A DNA stretch of 33,381 nucleotides, taken from positions 1 through 33,381 of the IMG/VR virus record IMGVR_UViG_3300032092_000135, one strand, 5' to 3'. Position 1 is the stretch's first letter. Each line of letters starts with the position of its first letter. The position numbers and the translations under genes were made by a program. The notes beneath the pieces are model-generated. The model was not told the DNA's origin and did not search any database. It worked only from the letters and a program-made list of their open reading frames with translations. This document shows, one piece after another, positions 21,894-29,768 of the stretch. Origin of the DNA: a virus.

Positions 21894-22751
21894 TTATGTT
21901 GAATATACTTTTGTTTCTATTTGTGATTTCCTTTCGCCATCTATTTTATGCCTTCCATAAGATAATTCAACCCAATATCCACCAATCTCCGATGGACCGA
22001 ATCCTTTTTCAACTGACCATCCACCTTCTTTATATTCTTGTTTCCAACATCCTGTACGAATATGATATACTTTATGAAAATCTACATTGTATACATTACT
22101 ACTTGTTATCTTTTCTATGGTTGAATGTACGCAATATTGTGTATGTGTGTGTCCTAACCATATTAAATCAGCACCTTCAACATACGTACTCATTCTATTG
22201 TGTTCAATAACACCTTTGGTTACCCTAGCATTTCCACCGCTTCCGTGATGCATTTTAATATAATAAGAAGCACTTGAATTGTTATGTAGAAAGTTAATAA
22301 CTATCCATCCTTGATAGCCTGTATGTTGTGTATTACTGCCACCTTCCTTGCGTAACATATAACACAATCTTTCTAATGGGTTAGTTTCATAGTTCTTTGT
22401 GATAGCAGTTTCGTGGTTACCATCAGCCATCACTAATATATTTTTAGCGTAAGGCTTTAAGAATTCATAGGCATCCTCAATAACTAAATCAAAATAGTTA
22501 TCTCCTAAATATTCTTTTCTTAAACTGCCTTTCATTCCTCTTTTATCATTTCTGCTTTGCATCATATCAAAAAAATCGCCATTCACTAAAATGATAGCAT
22601 TCTTTTCTAATGCTTCATCAAGTTTGCTTTTTAGCAATTCTCTTTCACAACTTTTACTATCAAAGTGAACATCTGATAATAGGAGGAAGGTTTGTTCTTT
22701 ACCACTAATTTGTATTTTAGTGATGTTGTTGCCTAGTTTATTGATAACCAT
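21894..22751 (-). CDS. Calcineurin-like metallophosphoesterase
   Basis: A 285-residue enzyme with the complete set of metal-binding motifs: SDVHFDS (D27, H29), NGDFFD (D59), ADGNHET (N112, H113), KMHHGSGG (H168 or H169) and LGHTHTQ (H201, H203). The family hydrolyses phosphomono- or phosphodiesters, including nucleic acids or nucleotides, using two metal ions. The long segment between GNHE and HHGSGG carries basic residues that could contact nucleic acid. The ATG lies inside the end of the spanin gene (19-nt overlap), so it is on the lysis transcript although its role may be in nucleotide or DNA metabolism. Confidence 0.9.
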   Translation of the reverse strand: MVINKLGNNITKIQISGKEQTFLLLSDVHFDSKSCERELLKSKLDEALEKNAIILVNGDFFDMMQSRNDKRGMKGSLRKEYLGDNYFDLVIEDAYEFLKPYAKNILVMADGNHETAITKNYETNPLERLCYMLRKEGGSNTQHTGYQGWIVINFLHNNSSASYYIKMHHGSGGNARVTKGVIEHNRMSTYVEGADLIWLGHTHTQYCVHSTIEKITSSNVYNVDFHKVYHIRTGCWKQEYKEGGWSVEKGFGPSEIGGYWVELSYGRHKIDGERKSQIETKVYST

Positions 22752-23197
22752 CTGTATAGTGCGTACTTTAAGACCTTGAATAAAATTATGATACCTAATA
22801 TAATGAATAGTATATTTCTTTGTTTTGTTCTTGTACGCACCTTTTCTTCTAGTTTCTTATTATCATCATTCACTTTTGCCAATTTTTGACTCATGTCTTT
22901 CATTTGGAATTCAAATAATGCACTTTTCGCTGTATTTTCTTGATACACAATTTTCTCTTTTAATTTTGTAATCTTTGGAAATTTAACAGGTGGACAGATT
23001 GTGTCCTTATAAATAACTTCTCCTTTCAAATAGAATGGTACTTTTATACTATCGCCTTTGATATATTCATAAGTTGTATCTATCTTTTCAATTATGATAG
23101 TACTATCCTTGATTGGATATTTTTCAGCACATATTTTGGCTATTTTCTTTTCAGAAACACAACTGACAAACAATAAACAGATTATTAGATATTTCAT
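22733..23197 (-). CDS. Probable unimolecular spanin (lipoprotein with C-terminal TM)
   Basis: A 154-residue protein. The N-terminus MKYLIICLLFVSC is a lipoprotein signal with Cys13 as the lipidated residue. The middle is mostly extended, then helical with heptad-like charge (about residues 76-120, KDMSQKLAKVNDDNKKLEEK). A C-terminal TM segment spans about 128-142 (ILFIILGIIILF) and a basic end follows. A lipid anchor in the outer membrane, a periplasmic span and an inner-membrane TM together are the design of u-spanins, which fuse the two membranes at the last lysis step. It is encoded in the lysis block after the endolysin and holin candidates. The next gene overlaps its end by 19 nt. Confidence 0.72.
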   Translation of the reverse strand: MKYLIICLLFVSCVSEKKIAKICAEKYPIKDSTIIIEKIDTTYEYIKGDSIKVPFYLKGEVIYKDTICPPVKFPKITKLKEKIVYQENTAKSALFEFQMKDMSQKLAKVNDDNKKLEEKVRTRTKQRNILFIILGIIILFKVLKYALYRWLSIN

Positions 23198-23268
23198 ATT
23201 TTACCAATGAATTGATGTTGCTGACATTTTGAATATAAATAACAAAACTCTTTGAACCACTTTTTCAT
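23194..23268 (-). CDS. 24-residue basic peptide ORF coupled on both sides
   Basis: ATG 23268 overlaps the stop of the holin candidate (ATGA) and its own TGA overlaps the ATG of the spanin (ATGA). The peptide MKKWFKEFCYLYSKCQQHQF plus four more residues is basic, aromatic and has two Cys. It may simply be a translational bridge that carries ribosomes from the holin to the spanin start, or a small functional peptide. The double ATGA is the only strong evidence. Confidence 0.4.
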   Translation of the reverse strand: MKKWFKEFCYLYSKCQQHQFIGKI

Positions 23269-23453
23269 TTGATTAAACTTTTTATTTTATCTATAATACT
23301 ATCAGGACTGAAAATAAGAATTAGACCAACTGCTATACCAATTATAGCATCCGACCATTGTATTTCCTTTATAAACACACTCGCAATAGAGCAAGTCATA
23401 ATTATCAAGCCTAGTGTAGTCGTTTTCCATTGTTTAAAATTATTCAATTTCAT
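23265..23453 (-). CDS. Holin candidate, two TM segments
   Basis: A 62-residue protein with two hydrophobic helices: about residues 11-29 (TTTLGLIIMTCSIASVFIK) and 33-50 (WSDAIIGIAVGLILIF), a short turn between, and a basic C-terminus (KIKSLIK). Two TM helices, small size and position right after the endolysin gene (ATGA-type overlap, 4 nt) match class II holins, which permeabilise the inner membrane. The sequence does not resemble a specific named holin family that I can identify. Confidence 0.65.
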   Translation of the reverse strand: MKLNNFKQWKTTTLGLIIMTCSIASVFIKEIQWSDAIIGIAVGLILIFSPDSIIDKIKSLIK

Positions 23454-23935
23454 ATTAACACATAGTTATTTTTGTCTACTTTGCCACTATTATACAAATT
23501 CAATAGACTTCTAGTGCTATATCCGAACGTTTTTTCAAAGTGTGGAGCATCTTTAAACTTCCAATCACCACCCCAAGTCCAACCATATTGCTTGAAAATA
23601 GCAACTACTTCCATCCAATCTGCTTTACCATCGCCATCAAAATCTTTTTTAGTATCCCATATAGCACTCTTACCATCTATTAATACAATATCAATAGCCA
23701 ATCCGTAATTGTGTGGACTCAAACCTGCTTTTGCCATAGAAACGATTGGACCTTTTGTTGTTCTGCCCTGTGCGTATATGGCATCCTGTTCTGCGAATGT
23801 TCTTAATGTATGGCTAAATCTACAAAATGTCTTGCTCGTTAATGATTCTGTTATTTCCAAATAAATATCATTAGCCTCTTCACGAAGTTTAGGATGCATT
23901 AGTGCTATCCGTTCCATTGTTTTTGCGTCTATCAT
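23450..23935 (-). CDS. Peptidase M15-type endolysin (L-alanyl-D-glutamate peptidase-like)
   Basis: A 161-residue cell-wall peptidase. CRFSHTLRTFAEQDAIYAQGRT (around residues 38-59) and LSPHNYGLAIDI supply the family signature with zinc ligands H75 and D82. WGGDWKFKDAPHFE gives the third ligand H132. The family includes T5 endolysin and VanY-like enzymes, which cut the stem peptide of peptidoglycan. DFDGDGKADW (98-107) is a calcium-loop-like insertion, as in T5 endolysin, where calcium controls activity. No signal peptide is seen, so export depends on the holin. It lies between two candidate membrane genes. Confidence 0.9.
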   Translation of the reverse strand: MIDAKTMERIALMHPKLREEANDIYLEITESLTSKTFCRFSHTLRTFAEQDAIYAQGRTTKGPIVSMAKAGLSPHNYGLAIDIVLIDGKSAIWDTKKDFDGDGKADWMEVVAIFKQYGWTWGGDWKFKDAPHFEKTFGYSTRSLLNLYNSGKVDKNNYVLI

Positions 23936-24107
23936 AACTTTTTTTTTCGTTTTTGATTTTATATATTAGGTAAACGATAGAAAGAATTGAAATTATCCAA
24001 GTGAAAACAATATTCACAAGTTCAACTCCCATTAATTGCATACCATTAAATAAAATTGCACCTAATGTTGATGGTACACCTATTTCATCTCTTTCAAACA
24101 TTGTCAT
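23889..24107 (-). CDS. Small one-TM protein in the lysis block
   Basis: A 72-residue protein with one hydrophobic segment (ELVNIVFTWIISILSIVYLIY, about residues 29-49) and a basic, polar C-terminus (KIKNEKKSYDRRKNNG). The last 47 nt overlap the endolysin start in another frame. It may be a second holin, an antiholin or an export partner of the endolysin. Topology and position are the only evidence. Confidence 0.6.
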   Translation of the reverse strand: MTMFERDEIGVPSTLGAILFNGMQLMGVELVNIVFTWIISILSIVYLIYKIKNEKKSYDRRKNNGTDSTNAS

Positions 24108-24117
24108 TATTGTATTA

Positions 24118-24549
24118 TTATGTTGGGAATTGACATAAATTTAAAGGGGTAGGGTCAATGATTTCAATATTAGCAGAAACTCCTGCCGTAAAATCATCAA
24201 ACCTTTCTTGAAAAAACTCTATATTTATATTTTGACTTATATTGAAACTATAAGTATTATCTAATTTCAGTTTAGATATAACATCAATAGCAACTTGTAA
24301 TTGGTCGCTTTGAAGTTGTAACCTGTTTGATTTATCTTCTGTTAATAAATCAGCAAAAACTAATACAAATCTGTAACGCATAGTGCCTGTTACATAACTA
24401 GATGGTTGAGGTACAACCCACAATACAGGATATTCTATTTCTCCGCCATTATCAACGTAGTCATAGATATCACCCTCTCCGAATGTTTTTAACATTGGAT
24501 GGCTTTGTTGTATTGATTTTATCTTTGCTATCAGGTTGCTTAAACTCAT
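24118..24549 (-). CDS. Tail terminator / neck-like protein
   Basis: A 143-residue protein with an N-terminal helix (SLSNLIAKIKSIQQSHPML), then a beta region (YPVLWVVPQPSSYV, MRYRFVLVFADLL), a helix (LQSDQLQVAIDVISKL) and another sheet. This alpha-beta-alpha-beta order resembles the tail terminator class (gpU or gp17-like) that stops tail growth and joins the head. It lies two genes downstream of the portal, after the adaptor. No exact family is identified; position and secondary-structure pattern support the call moderately. Confidence 0.5.
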   Translation of the reverse strand: MSLSNLIAKIKSIQQSHPMLKTFGEGDIYDYVDNGGEIEYPVLWVVPQPSSYVTGTMRYRFVLVFADLLTEDKSNRLQLQSDQLQVAIDVISKLKLDNTYSFNISQNINIEFFQERFDDFTAGVSANIEIIDPTPLNLCQFPT

Positions 24550-24601
24550 CTTTCTTTTTTAAATATTCTTTTAGTTTCTTTTCATTTTTTGTGTATGCCA
24601 T
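24470..24601 (-). CDS. 43-residue lysine-rich ORF overlapping the neck gene
   Basis: An ATG at 24601, one base after the adaptor stop, opens 43 codons ending at TGA (24470-24472). The peptide begins MAYTKNEKKLKEYLKKKDEF and is strongly basic. It overlaps the first 80 nt of the next gene in a different frame. Its start fits coupled translation and it fills the only gap between two genes, but the long overlap makes it doubtful. Confidence 0.3.
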   Translation of the reverse strand: MAYTKNEKKLKEYLKKKDEFKQPDSKDKINTTKPSNVKNIRRG

Positions 24602-24602
24602 C

Positions 24603-25196
24603 CTAATATGGTTTTTTATAACGATTGCCTTGATATCTTTCACTATAAGGTCTAGTATCTTCTAACTCGCCATTGCCTAAATTAATAGCAGTCCTATATT
24701 GATTGCTTGTAGGCCATATAGCAGTTATATCACTTCCGGGATTTAAGTATTCAGGATATGTTTCACTATTCGCAGTAAGGTAATTAATTGTTCGTTCAGC
24801 ATACCATTCTGCGTAACCTTGATAATATTTGCTAATACTTTGTAATTCAGCGTATGTAGGTTGCTCACTATTCTCACTTGTTTTCTTTAATACTCCTTTA
24901 TTAACGAACTTGTATTGCATAGCCATTGGTAACTCTCCTAATACATAGTTAAATAATGTATCAGTTAAGAAATCATCAAGTAATGTTTTGTATTTAGCGT
25001 TTCCAACCAAAGTGATATCTCCTGTGCTAATTAAATTTAAAATCTTATTGTATAAAGCACTACCACATAATGAATGGATATACCTATCCTGTGTCATTTT
25101 TATAATCTGTGTTAGATTTTTTAAATCTATGTTATTTGAAGCAATCGTAAAATCTTTAAAAGACTGCTCACTAATCATTAAAATATTCGCGCTCAT
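24603..25196 (-). CDS. Head-tail adaptor-like protein (DUF6712-type, tentative)
   Basis: A 197-residue, largely helical protein. Residues 30-55 (KMTQDRYIHSLCGSALYNKI) and 75-100 (LLDDFLTDTLFNYVLGELPM) give a bundle, followed by VNKGVLKKTSENSEQP and another helix (ISKYYQGYAEWYAERTINYL). I associate this layout (QDRYIxPLxGxxLY..., VNKGvv.k.se) with the DUF6712-like connectors of Bacteroidota phages. It begins with an ATGA overlap of the portal stop, the typical place for the first head-completion protein. Confidence 0.65.
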   Translation of the reverse strand: MSANILMISEQSFKDFTIASNNIDLKNLTQIIKMTQDRYIHSLCGSALYNKILNLISTGDITLVGNAKYKTLLDDFLTDTLFNYVLGELPMAMQYKFVNKGVLKKTSENSEQPTYAELQSISKYYQGYAEWYAERTINYLTANSETYPEYLNPGSDITAIWPTSNQYRTAINLGNGELEDTRPYSERYQGNRYKKPY

Positions 25197-27181
25197 CGTG
25201 ATGTTTTTTCAATTACAACATTTCGTTTCCATTCGTGTCTGCAATATGGTGTAGTAACTCCTGTGTTTGGATTTGTATACCATCCACCACAAAGTTGAAA
25301 TACAGAATATCCTAATTGGTCAGTTATGTTTTGGATTTCTTCCCTAGTGAAATATAACTTACTACCATAAAGTTTTTGACATAATGGTCTGCTCTCTGTT
25401 AAAGGCTTTGGAACATTAGGTCTTTCCTCATAACTATATAGAATCTTGTATGATGTGATAGGAGTTAATTTTCTAATCGCTGAATCGCCAATTTTAGTTA
25501 CTGACCTTGTAATTGTACCATCCCTGCTAATCTTTTCTTTAATAACCCCATCATCAAGTAATGTATTTAATCTATCGGTTACTACATTTTTACTTACACC
25601 TGATTTTTTTGCAATATCTTCAATCGTTGCGGTTGGATTGCCTTTAATAGCAGCCACAATATTTTCCTGTACTGCGTTCAATGTGTATTCAGCAAAATCT
25701 TGATGTCTGTTAAATTCATCCATATCGCTAAATAACATTCTATCTTCCTGTAATGCTATAAAGTTTTCTTGTGGTAAACCTTTGCCTTCAAATAATGCTA
25801 TAATTTCATCATCATTTTTCCCGTGACTGCATGAAACATGCATAGTTTCTGTTGGAGTAACAGGTTCAACGGCTACATCTTCAACTTTTGGCATCAATCC
25901 TACTAAACTTCTTAACTCATCTGTGTTCATATTTTCCAATACTTTCTGTAAAAGTGTAGGATTTAATGAATTAAGTGAATTAATTAGGTTTTGACTAGAA
26001 TCAGTTTCTTGTTTTTCAATCATTGGCAAACTCAACTTCTCTCTAATCTCATCTTGTGTCATATTAGAACTGATGATAGCCTCGCCGAATTGGAATGAAA
26101 TTGGTTCTGTCTTGTTTAATAACAATTCTGCCGTTACATCATTGAAAGAATATAGGTAATTGATAACTTGTTCTATCTCCTTTTGCTTGGTATTGATGTA
26201 GGTATTTTGAAACAACTCACTAGCCTCACGCAATTCTGCCCTTCCACCTAATTGCCCTTCTGTTTTAATACCAAATAGCATAGGACTTGTAACCTTATGA
26301 CCGCTAAAAATTTCCTGTTGAACTGTCTTATTCAAAAGGTCAAAGTGCTTGTCAAGTTCAGTACCGCTTAAATCGATTATAGATGGCTCATTTTCCTTGC
26401 TATCGTTGAACGCTAACATAAACTTACCCGCATTCTTTGAGCCGCTAAATTTGTCTTTAAATTGCTTTTCAATCCTGTTTTCTTCTTCCTCGCTAACTCG
26501 CCCACCATTTAGGTTAATAAGTTTAGAACTGAACATTCCATTATTGATACTATTCAAATGGTATTCCCCAATACAAATATCTAGTTCAATATATGAAATA
26601 GCACCCCTATAATCAGGAAGTGAATAAATATTACATCCTGCTCTATATTCTTTGAAATATAGAATTTGACTTCCCTTTCTATTGTTATCATCAAATCTTG
26701 GGTATTCTAAATAGTTAGGTCTAGGGTTTACTTGTCCGTTCTTAATCCAATCATCAGCCACATAATAGCAATTATTGATAGAATTAGTTCTAACCTTGTA
26801 ATAATCTAAATGATATAGTTCAGCAATCTCTCCTGTTCCTTTGCTCCAAATAACTTGTAAATAGTAACCACCGAATATTGATAAGTCGGTAGCCATCTTT
26901 TTAGTTATGTCTGTAAGGCTTTCTCCTTTGGTATTAACCTTATCTAAAATTGTATAGGCTTTTGCCTTTTGCATTTCATCTTCTGAAATAGCATCCCATC
27001 CATTTCCGCAGATATAATCTACTTTACCTGTTATAATTGCATTATGCTTTGCACTATTGTTGTATAAACGCAATAGATAATCAGGGTAATCATTTTTTTC
27101 GCCATAGTAAATCCAATCTTTGCCTTTCACTTCTTTATAAACTGGCAATGGAACTTGGTCAAACTTTAAGAACTTAATCAT
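25193..27181 (-). CDS. Portal protein with appended winged-helix and Cys/His C-terminal region
   Basis: A 662-residue protein. Residues 1-390 look like a portal: DYPDYLLRLYNNSAKHNAIITGKVDYICGNG in pattern, ISYIELDICIGEYHLN stem/crown helices, and TSPMLFGIKTEGQLGGRAELREASELF, a conserved portal element. Residues ~503-572 form a winged helix-turn-helix (NPTATIEDIAKKSGVSKNVV, DGVIKEKISRDG). Residues 575-655 contain Cys601, Cys631, Cys647 and His649 (PYCRHEW), a possible metal site seen in minor head proteins. The combination is unusual. The portal is the DNA gate; the added parts may bind DNA or other head proteins. ATGA overlaps link both neighbours. Confidence 0.8.
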   Translation of the reverse strand: MIKFLKFDQVPLPVYKEVKGKDWIYYGEKNDYPDYLLRLYNNSAKHNAIITGKVDYICGNGWDAISEDEMQKAKAYTILDKVNTKGESLTDITKKMATDLSIFGGYYLQVIWSKGTGEIAELYHLDYYKVRTNSINNCYYVADDWIKNGQVNPRPNYLEYPRFDDNNRKGSQILYFKEYRAGCNIYSLPDYRGAISYIELDICIGEYHLNSINNGMFSSKLINLNGGRVSEEEENRIEKQFKDKFSGSKNAGKFMLAFNDSKENEPSIIDLSGTELDKHFDLLNKTVQQEIFSGHKVTSPMLFGIKTEGQLGGRAELREASELFQNTYINTKQKEIEQVINYLYSFNDVTAELLLNKTEPISFQFGEAIISSNMTQDEIREKLSLPMIEKQETDSSQNLINSLNSLNPTLLQKVLENMNTDELRSLVGLMPKVEDVAVEPVTPTETMHVSCSHGKNDDEIIALFEGKGLPQENFIALQEDRMLFSDMDEFNRHQDFAEYTLNAVQENIVAAIKGNPTATIEDIAKKSGVSKNVVTDRLNTLLDDGVIKEKISRDGTITRSVTKIGDSAIRKLTPITSYKILYSYEERPNVPKPLTESRPLCQKLYGSKLYFTREEIQNITDQLGYSVFQLCGGWYTNPNTGVTTPYCRHEWKRNVVIEKTSR

Positions 27182-27534
27182 ACTGTATATGTTTTATATG
27201 CGCCATTATACCCATTGTATCTAATGACATCTGTATCACTTAAATTTGTATCAACTAATTCAAACTTACCTGTTGCTATTATTGTAGCACCGCTTCCTGC
27301 CTGTGTTACATAATACCTCCAAAATCCTATTGTCTTTGTATTAAATGATGTATTTAATATTTGAAACTTTGAATATCTGTTCTTGAATGAACTGACATCT
27401 GTCAAAGTTAGATTAACTTGTTCATTCGTTACTTCATTTACAAATAATATTGTATAGGAATTACTAGATGTAAGCCTTTTGTCATCTAAACTCAAATAAA
27501 TGAACCCTGTAACATTTTTTGTAAGTCTAATCAT
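27178..27534 (-). CDS. Small beta-rich structural protein
   Basis: A 118-residue protein of alternating strands (MIRLTKNVTGFIYLSLDDKR; YTILFVNEVTNEQVNLTLTDV; TIGFWRYYVTQAGSGATII). It looks like a single beta-sandwich domain with an aromatic end (YNGYNGAYKTYTV). It lies between the tube gene and the portal, with a stem-loop terminator before it and an ATGA overlap with the portal. Decoration protein or neck component are both possible; no family identified. Confidence 0.6.
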   Translation of the reverse strand: MIRLTKNVTGFIYLSLDDKRLTSSNSYTILFVNEVTNEQVNLTLTDVSSFKNRYSKFQILNTSFNTKTIGFWRYYVTQAGSGATIIATGKFELVDTNLSDTDVIRYNGYNGAYKTYTV

Positions 27535-27565
27535 AATAGTAAATATAATAAATTGTTACTTGTAT

Positions 27566-27597
27566 AAAAAAAAAGACACCCCGAAGGATGCCTTTTC
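27566..27597 (-). terminator. Intrinsic terminator with UUCG loop
   Basis: On the minus strand AAAAGGCATCC-TTCG-GGGTGTC is followed by nine T. The stem pairs GGCATCC with GGGTGTC including two G-U pairs, and the flanking A and T runs extend it. A C(UUCG)G tetraloop and a long T-tract are the ideal intrinsic terminator features. It lies 30 nt past the stop of the tail tube candidate, so much of the capsid transcript should end here. Confidence 0.85.
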
Positions 27598-27626
27598 CAA
27601 AAAAACCATATGTAAACAAACCAAAT

Positions 27627-28130
27627 CTACACGATAGGGATAATAGCAGTCACTTTCGGTGCTAATTCTTTCTCATTTCCTGTGAAAGTCAAAGTGTAAC
27701 CACTTCTGTCACCGAAGGCAGTACCTGTGGCACTACCACCGCCTGTTAAATCTAAACCATAAGCAACTCCTAAGAACCAATTATCGCCATTATTATCTGT
27801 TGCGATTACTGCTAATCTATTTTTAGCCAAAAGCAAGATTTCGTTTCTAGTGTTTACTTGCAATTTGTTTAAAATTACCTCTAATGTTTGAGTATAGAAA
27901 ACAGTACCATTCTGTACATTTGTATTTACTGCTTCTGCAAAGTTAGAACTTTCTTTTACAAGGTCGTATTTATAAAATTTCTTACCTGTGTCCATAGTCA
28001 AGGTAGTTACAACACCCGAAGCCTGTGTAACTACATTCAAATCTTCCCATGGGGCGAAGTATACGGCAGTTAAACCACCTATACTATCTTTACAATCAAG
28101 GGTATATCCCTGTGTTAATGCGCACGGCAT
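27627..28130 (-). CDS. Probable major tail tube protein
   Basis: A 167-residue protein. It starts MPCALTQGYTLDCKDSIGGL and continues with beta strands. The second half, WFLGVAYGLDLTGGGSATGT followed by a segment YTLTFTGNEKELAP, resembles the glycine-rich beta hairpin and strand of tail tube proteins in Bacteroidota phages. The size fits a tube subunit of a siphophage. It is flanked by terminators on both sides, consistent with separate, high-level expression of an abundant structural protein. Confidence 0.68.
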   Translation of the reverse strand: MPCALTQGYTLDCKDSIGGLTAVYFAPWEDLNVVTQASGVVTTLTMDTGKKFYKYDLVKESSNFAEAVNTNVQNGTVFYTQTLEVILNKLQVNTRNEILLLAKNRLAVIATDNNGDNWFLGVAYGLDLTGGGSATGTAFGDRSGYTLTFTGNEKELAPKVTAIIPIV

Positions 28131-28157
28131 AATGTTAAATTTAAAATATTATAAAAT

Positions 28158-28179
28158 TAGGGGAGTATTACCTCCCCTA
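28158..28179 (-). terminator. Terminator-like hairpin after the capsid gene
   Basis: TAGGGGAG-TATTAC-CTCCCCTA is a perfect 8-bp stem with a 6-nt loop. On the minus strand it is followed by ATTTTATAATATTTT, a broken T-tract. It lies 12 nt past the capsid stop and 27 nt before the tube start, so some transcripts would end here and others read through. Confidence 0.75.
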
Positions 28180-28191
28180 TATTATTTTCTA

Positions 28192-29145
28192 CTACGCTGA
28201 TGCTTTCTTCCAGAAAACAACCTCATCTGTGAATGCTACTTGACATCCTAATTTGAATTCTACTACAAATCTCATTTCATCTGCTTCTTTCGCATAGAAT
28301 AATTCAAACTTGTCTTGCTCATTCAACATATCTGTACCCAAGTACATGTTGCTCATACAGATACCAACCATATAGTCAGTTCCGTTCAAACCATTCACAC
28401 CAATTAATTTGATGTTTGTAGCAGGTACAACTACTTCCATATTTGCAGCCTCAACTGAATAGTGGAATAAGTTAGCCTCACGAAGTGCTACTACATATTC
28501 ACGGAATGTATCATTACCACAGAAGATAACAAAATCATCTTTGTCTAAAAGTGCAGCAGGGATTGATAAGAAAATCTCATCAACCGCTTGTCTAACATTT
28601 GATTTAGTTAAAGTAGTTAAAGCACTTGTGTTTCCGTTGATTGGGTCACCCGCACCACCAAAGCCAAGAGCATTGATAATGGTAGCAAATCCATTAAATT
28701 TATTTAGGTTAGCCGTACCACTTGTGGTATCGCCTTGCCAAATCGCAGTTTCAAGAGCAGCACCAATTCTTTGAATCTTTTGATTAGTGAAGTCTGTTGC
28801 GTAAGCCATATAATCGTAAGTAGAACCTACTCTTAATGCCTTTTGTGTATACTTCGCTTCAAAAGTTTTAGGACAGATAGCCTCTTGAACTTTAATTTTA
28901 CCTACTGTAATTTGTCTTTGTGTAATTGCAGTTGTACCACTTGAATTGAATCCGCAAGTACCACCTGCTTGGAATACCGCATCGGTAGTCAAAACATTGA
29001 TTGTTTCTGCTGATTTGATACCAACTTGAACATTACCCTTCGCTTCAATCAAAGAAGCAGTTTTCGCACTGAAAATTGCAGCAGCAGTAAGTTGCTGGGC
29101 ATTTTCTTCTACATAGTTTGTTAGTGCTGATAAATCTAATGCCAT
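28192..29145 (-). CDS. Major capsid protein
   Basis: A 317-residue protein of probable HK97 fold. The N-terminus (MALDLSALTNYVEENAQQL) is a helix, followed by an extended region with AAAIFSAKTASLI and VQVGIKSAETINVL. The centre shows SALTTLTKSNVRQAVDEIFL (spine-helix-like) and IFCGNDTFREYVVALREAN. The C-terminus, NMYLGTDMLNEQDKFELFYAKEAD and VVEFKLGCQVAFTDEVVFW, is the beta-rich A-domain end typical of capsid proteins in Bacteroidota phages. It follows the protease and scaffold-like genes and is followed by a terminator, as an abundant structural gene should be. The initiator AUG has an A/T-only leader. Confidence 0.88.
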   Translation of the reverse strand: MALDLSALTNYVEENAQQLTAAAIFSAKTASLIEAKGNVQVGIKSAETINVLTTDAVFQAGGTCGFNSSGTTAITQRQITVGKIKVQEAICPKTFEAKYTQKALRVGSTYDYMAYATDFTNQKIQRIGAALETAIWQGDTTSGTANLNKFNGFATIINALGFGGAGDPINGNTSALTTLTKSNVRQAVDEIFLSIPAALLDKDDFVIFCGNDTFREYVVALREANLFHYSVEAANMEVVVPATNIKLIGVNGLNGTDYMVGICMSNMYLGTDMLNEQDKFELFYAKEADEMRFVVEFKLGCQVAFTDEVVFWKKASA

Positions 29146-29146
29146 A

Positions 29147-29746
29147 TTATTTTGTTTTTAAATTTTGAAAAACTTGTTGTAATTTATTAAATTGTTGTTG
29201 TTTCGCGTCTTTTACTTCTTTGTAAAAAGTATTAGGCTTTTGAATTGCTTCATCAGATGGTTCAGTTGCTAATGATTCTAAAACTTGTGCTGACAATTTA
29301 ATTGCAGAACTCATTTTTTCTTCCTTTACACCCATTTCATCTAACTTTTTAGCCATTTCCTCTACTTTCTTTTCAAGTGCTGCATATTTTTCTTCCATTG
29401 CAGACATTTGCTCGTCAATCTTTGGCTTTTCATCTTCGGCAGGTCCTTCTTCTTTTGCAGCCTCAACCTCAACTTCAACCTTTGGTTCGCTTTCAGCCTT
29501 TTTAACTTCTGCGATTTTACCTTCTTCAACCACAACGATAAGCTCGCCTGATTCAAGTTTGTGTTCGCCAACAGGTGCAGGCATATTCGCCCCATCTTGA
29601 CCAACTACATAGATTTCGCCACTCTCTAAATCGTACTTTACAGCAGTTCCATCTTCTAATTTGCCATCTGTTAAGGCAAACTCTTGTTTACTATTCTCTG
29701 TAAATAGTAACTTTTTGATTTCTTGTAATGCTTCTTTTGCGTTCAT
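29147..29746 (-). CDS. Capsid scaffold-like protein with coiled coil
   Basis: 199 residues from the ATG at 29746 (MNAKEALQEIKKLLF); the longer frame uses a TTG and overlaps the protease end. Residues ~25-80 form a small beta domain (LEDGTAVKYDLESGEIYVVG; GEHKLESGELIVVVEEGK) of a lipoyl-like or hinge-like kind. An acidic linker rich in Glu, Pro and Lys follows. The last ~95 residues are a coiled coil (MEEKYAALEKKVEEMAKKLDE). Between the prohead protease and the capsid gene, this fits a scaffolding protein that is removed during maturation. The beta domain is unusual for a classical scaffold. Confidence 0.68.
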   Translation of the reverse strand: MNAKEALQEIKKLLFTENSKQEFALTDGKLEDGTAVKYDLESGEIYVVGQDGANMPAPVGEHKLESGELIVVVEEGKIAEVKKAESEPKVEVEVEAAKEEGPAEDEKPKIDEQMSAMEEKYAALEKKVEEMAKKLDEMGVKEEKMSSAIKLSAQVLESLATEPSDEAIQKPNTFYKEVKDAKQQQFNKLQQVFQNLKTK

Positions 29747-29768
29747 AATTGTAAATATTAAATTTTTA

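Noticed and set aside
29362-29604. 80-codon minus-strand ORF inside the scaffold-like gene
   Set aside because: It is an alternative frame of a repetitive Lys/Glu-rich region with no independent start context.
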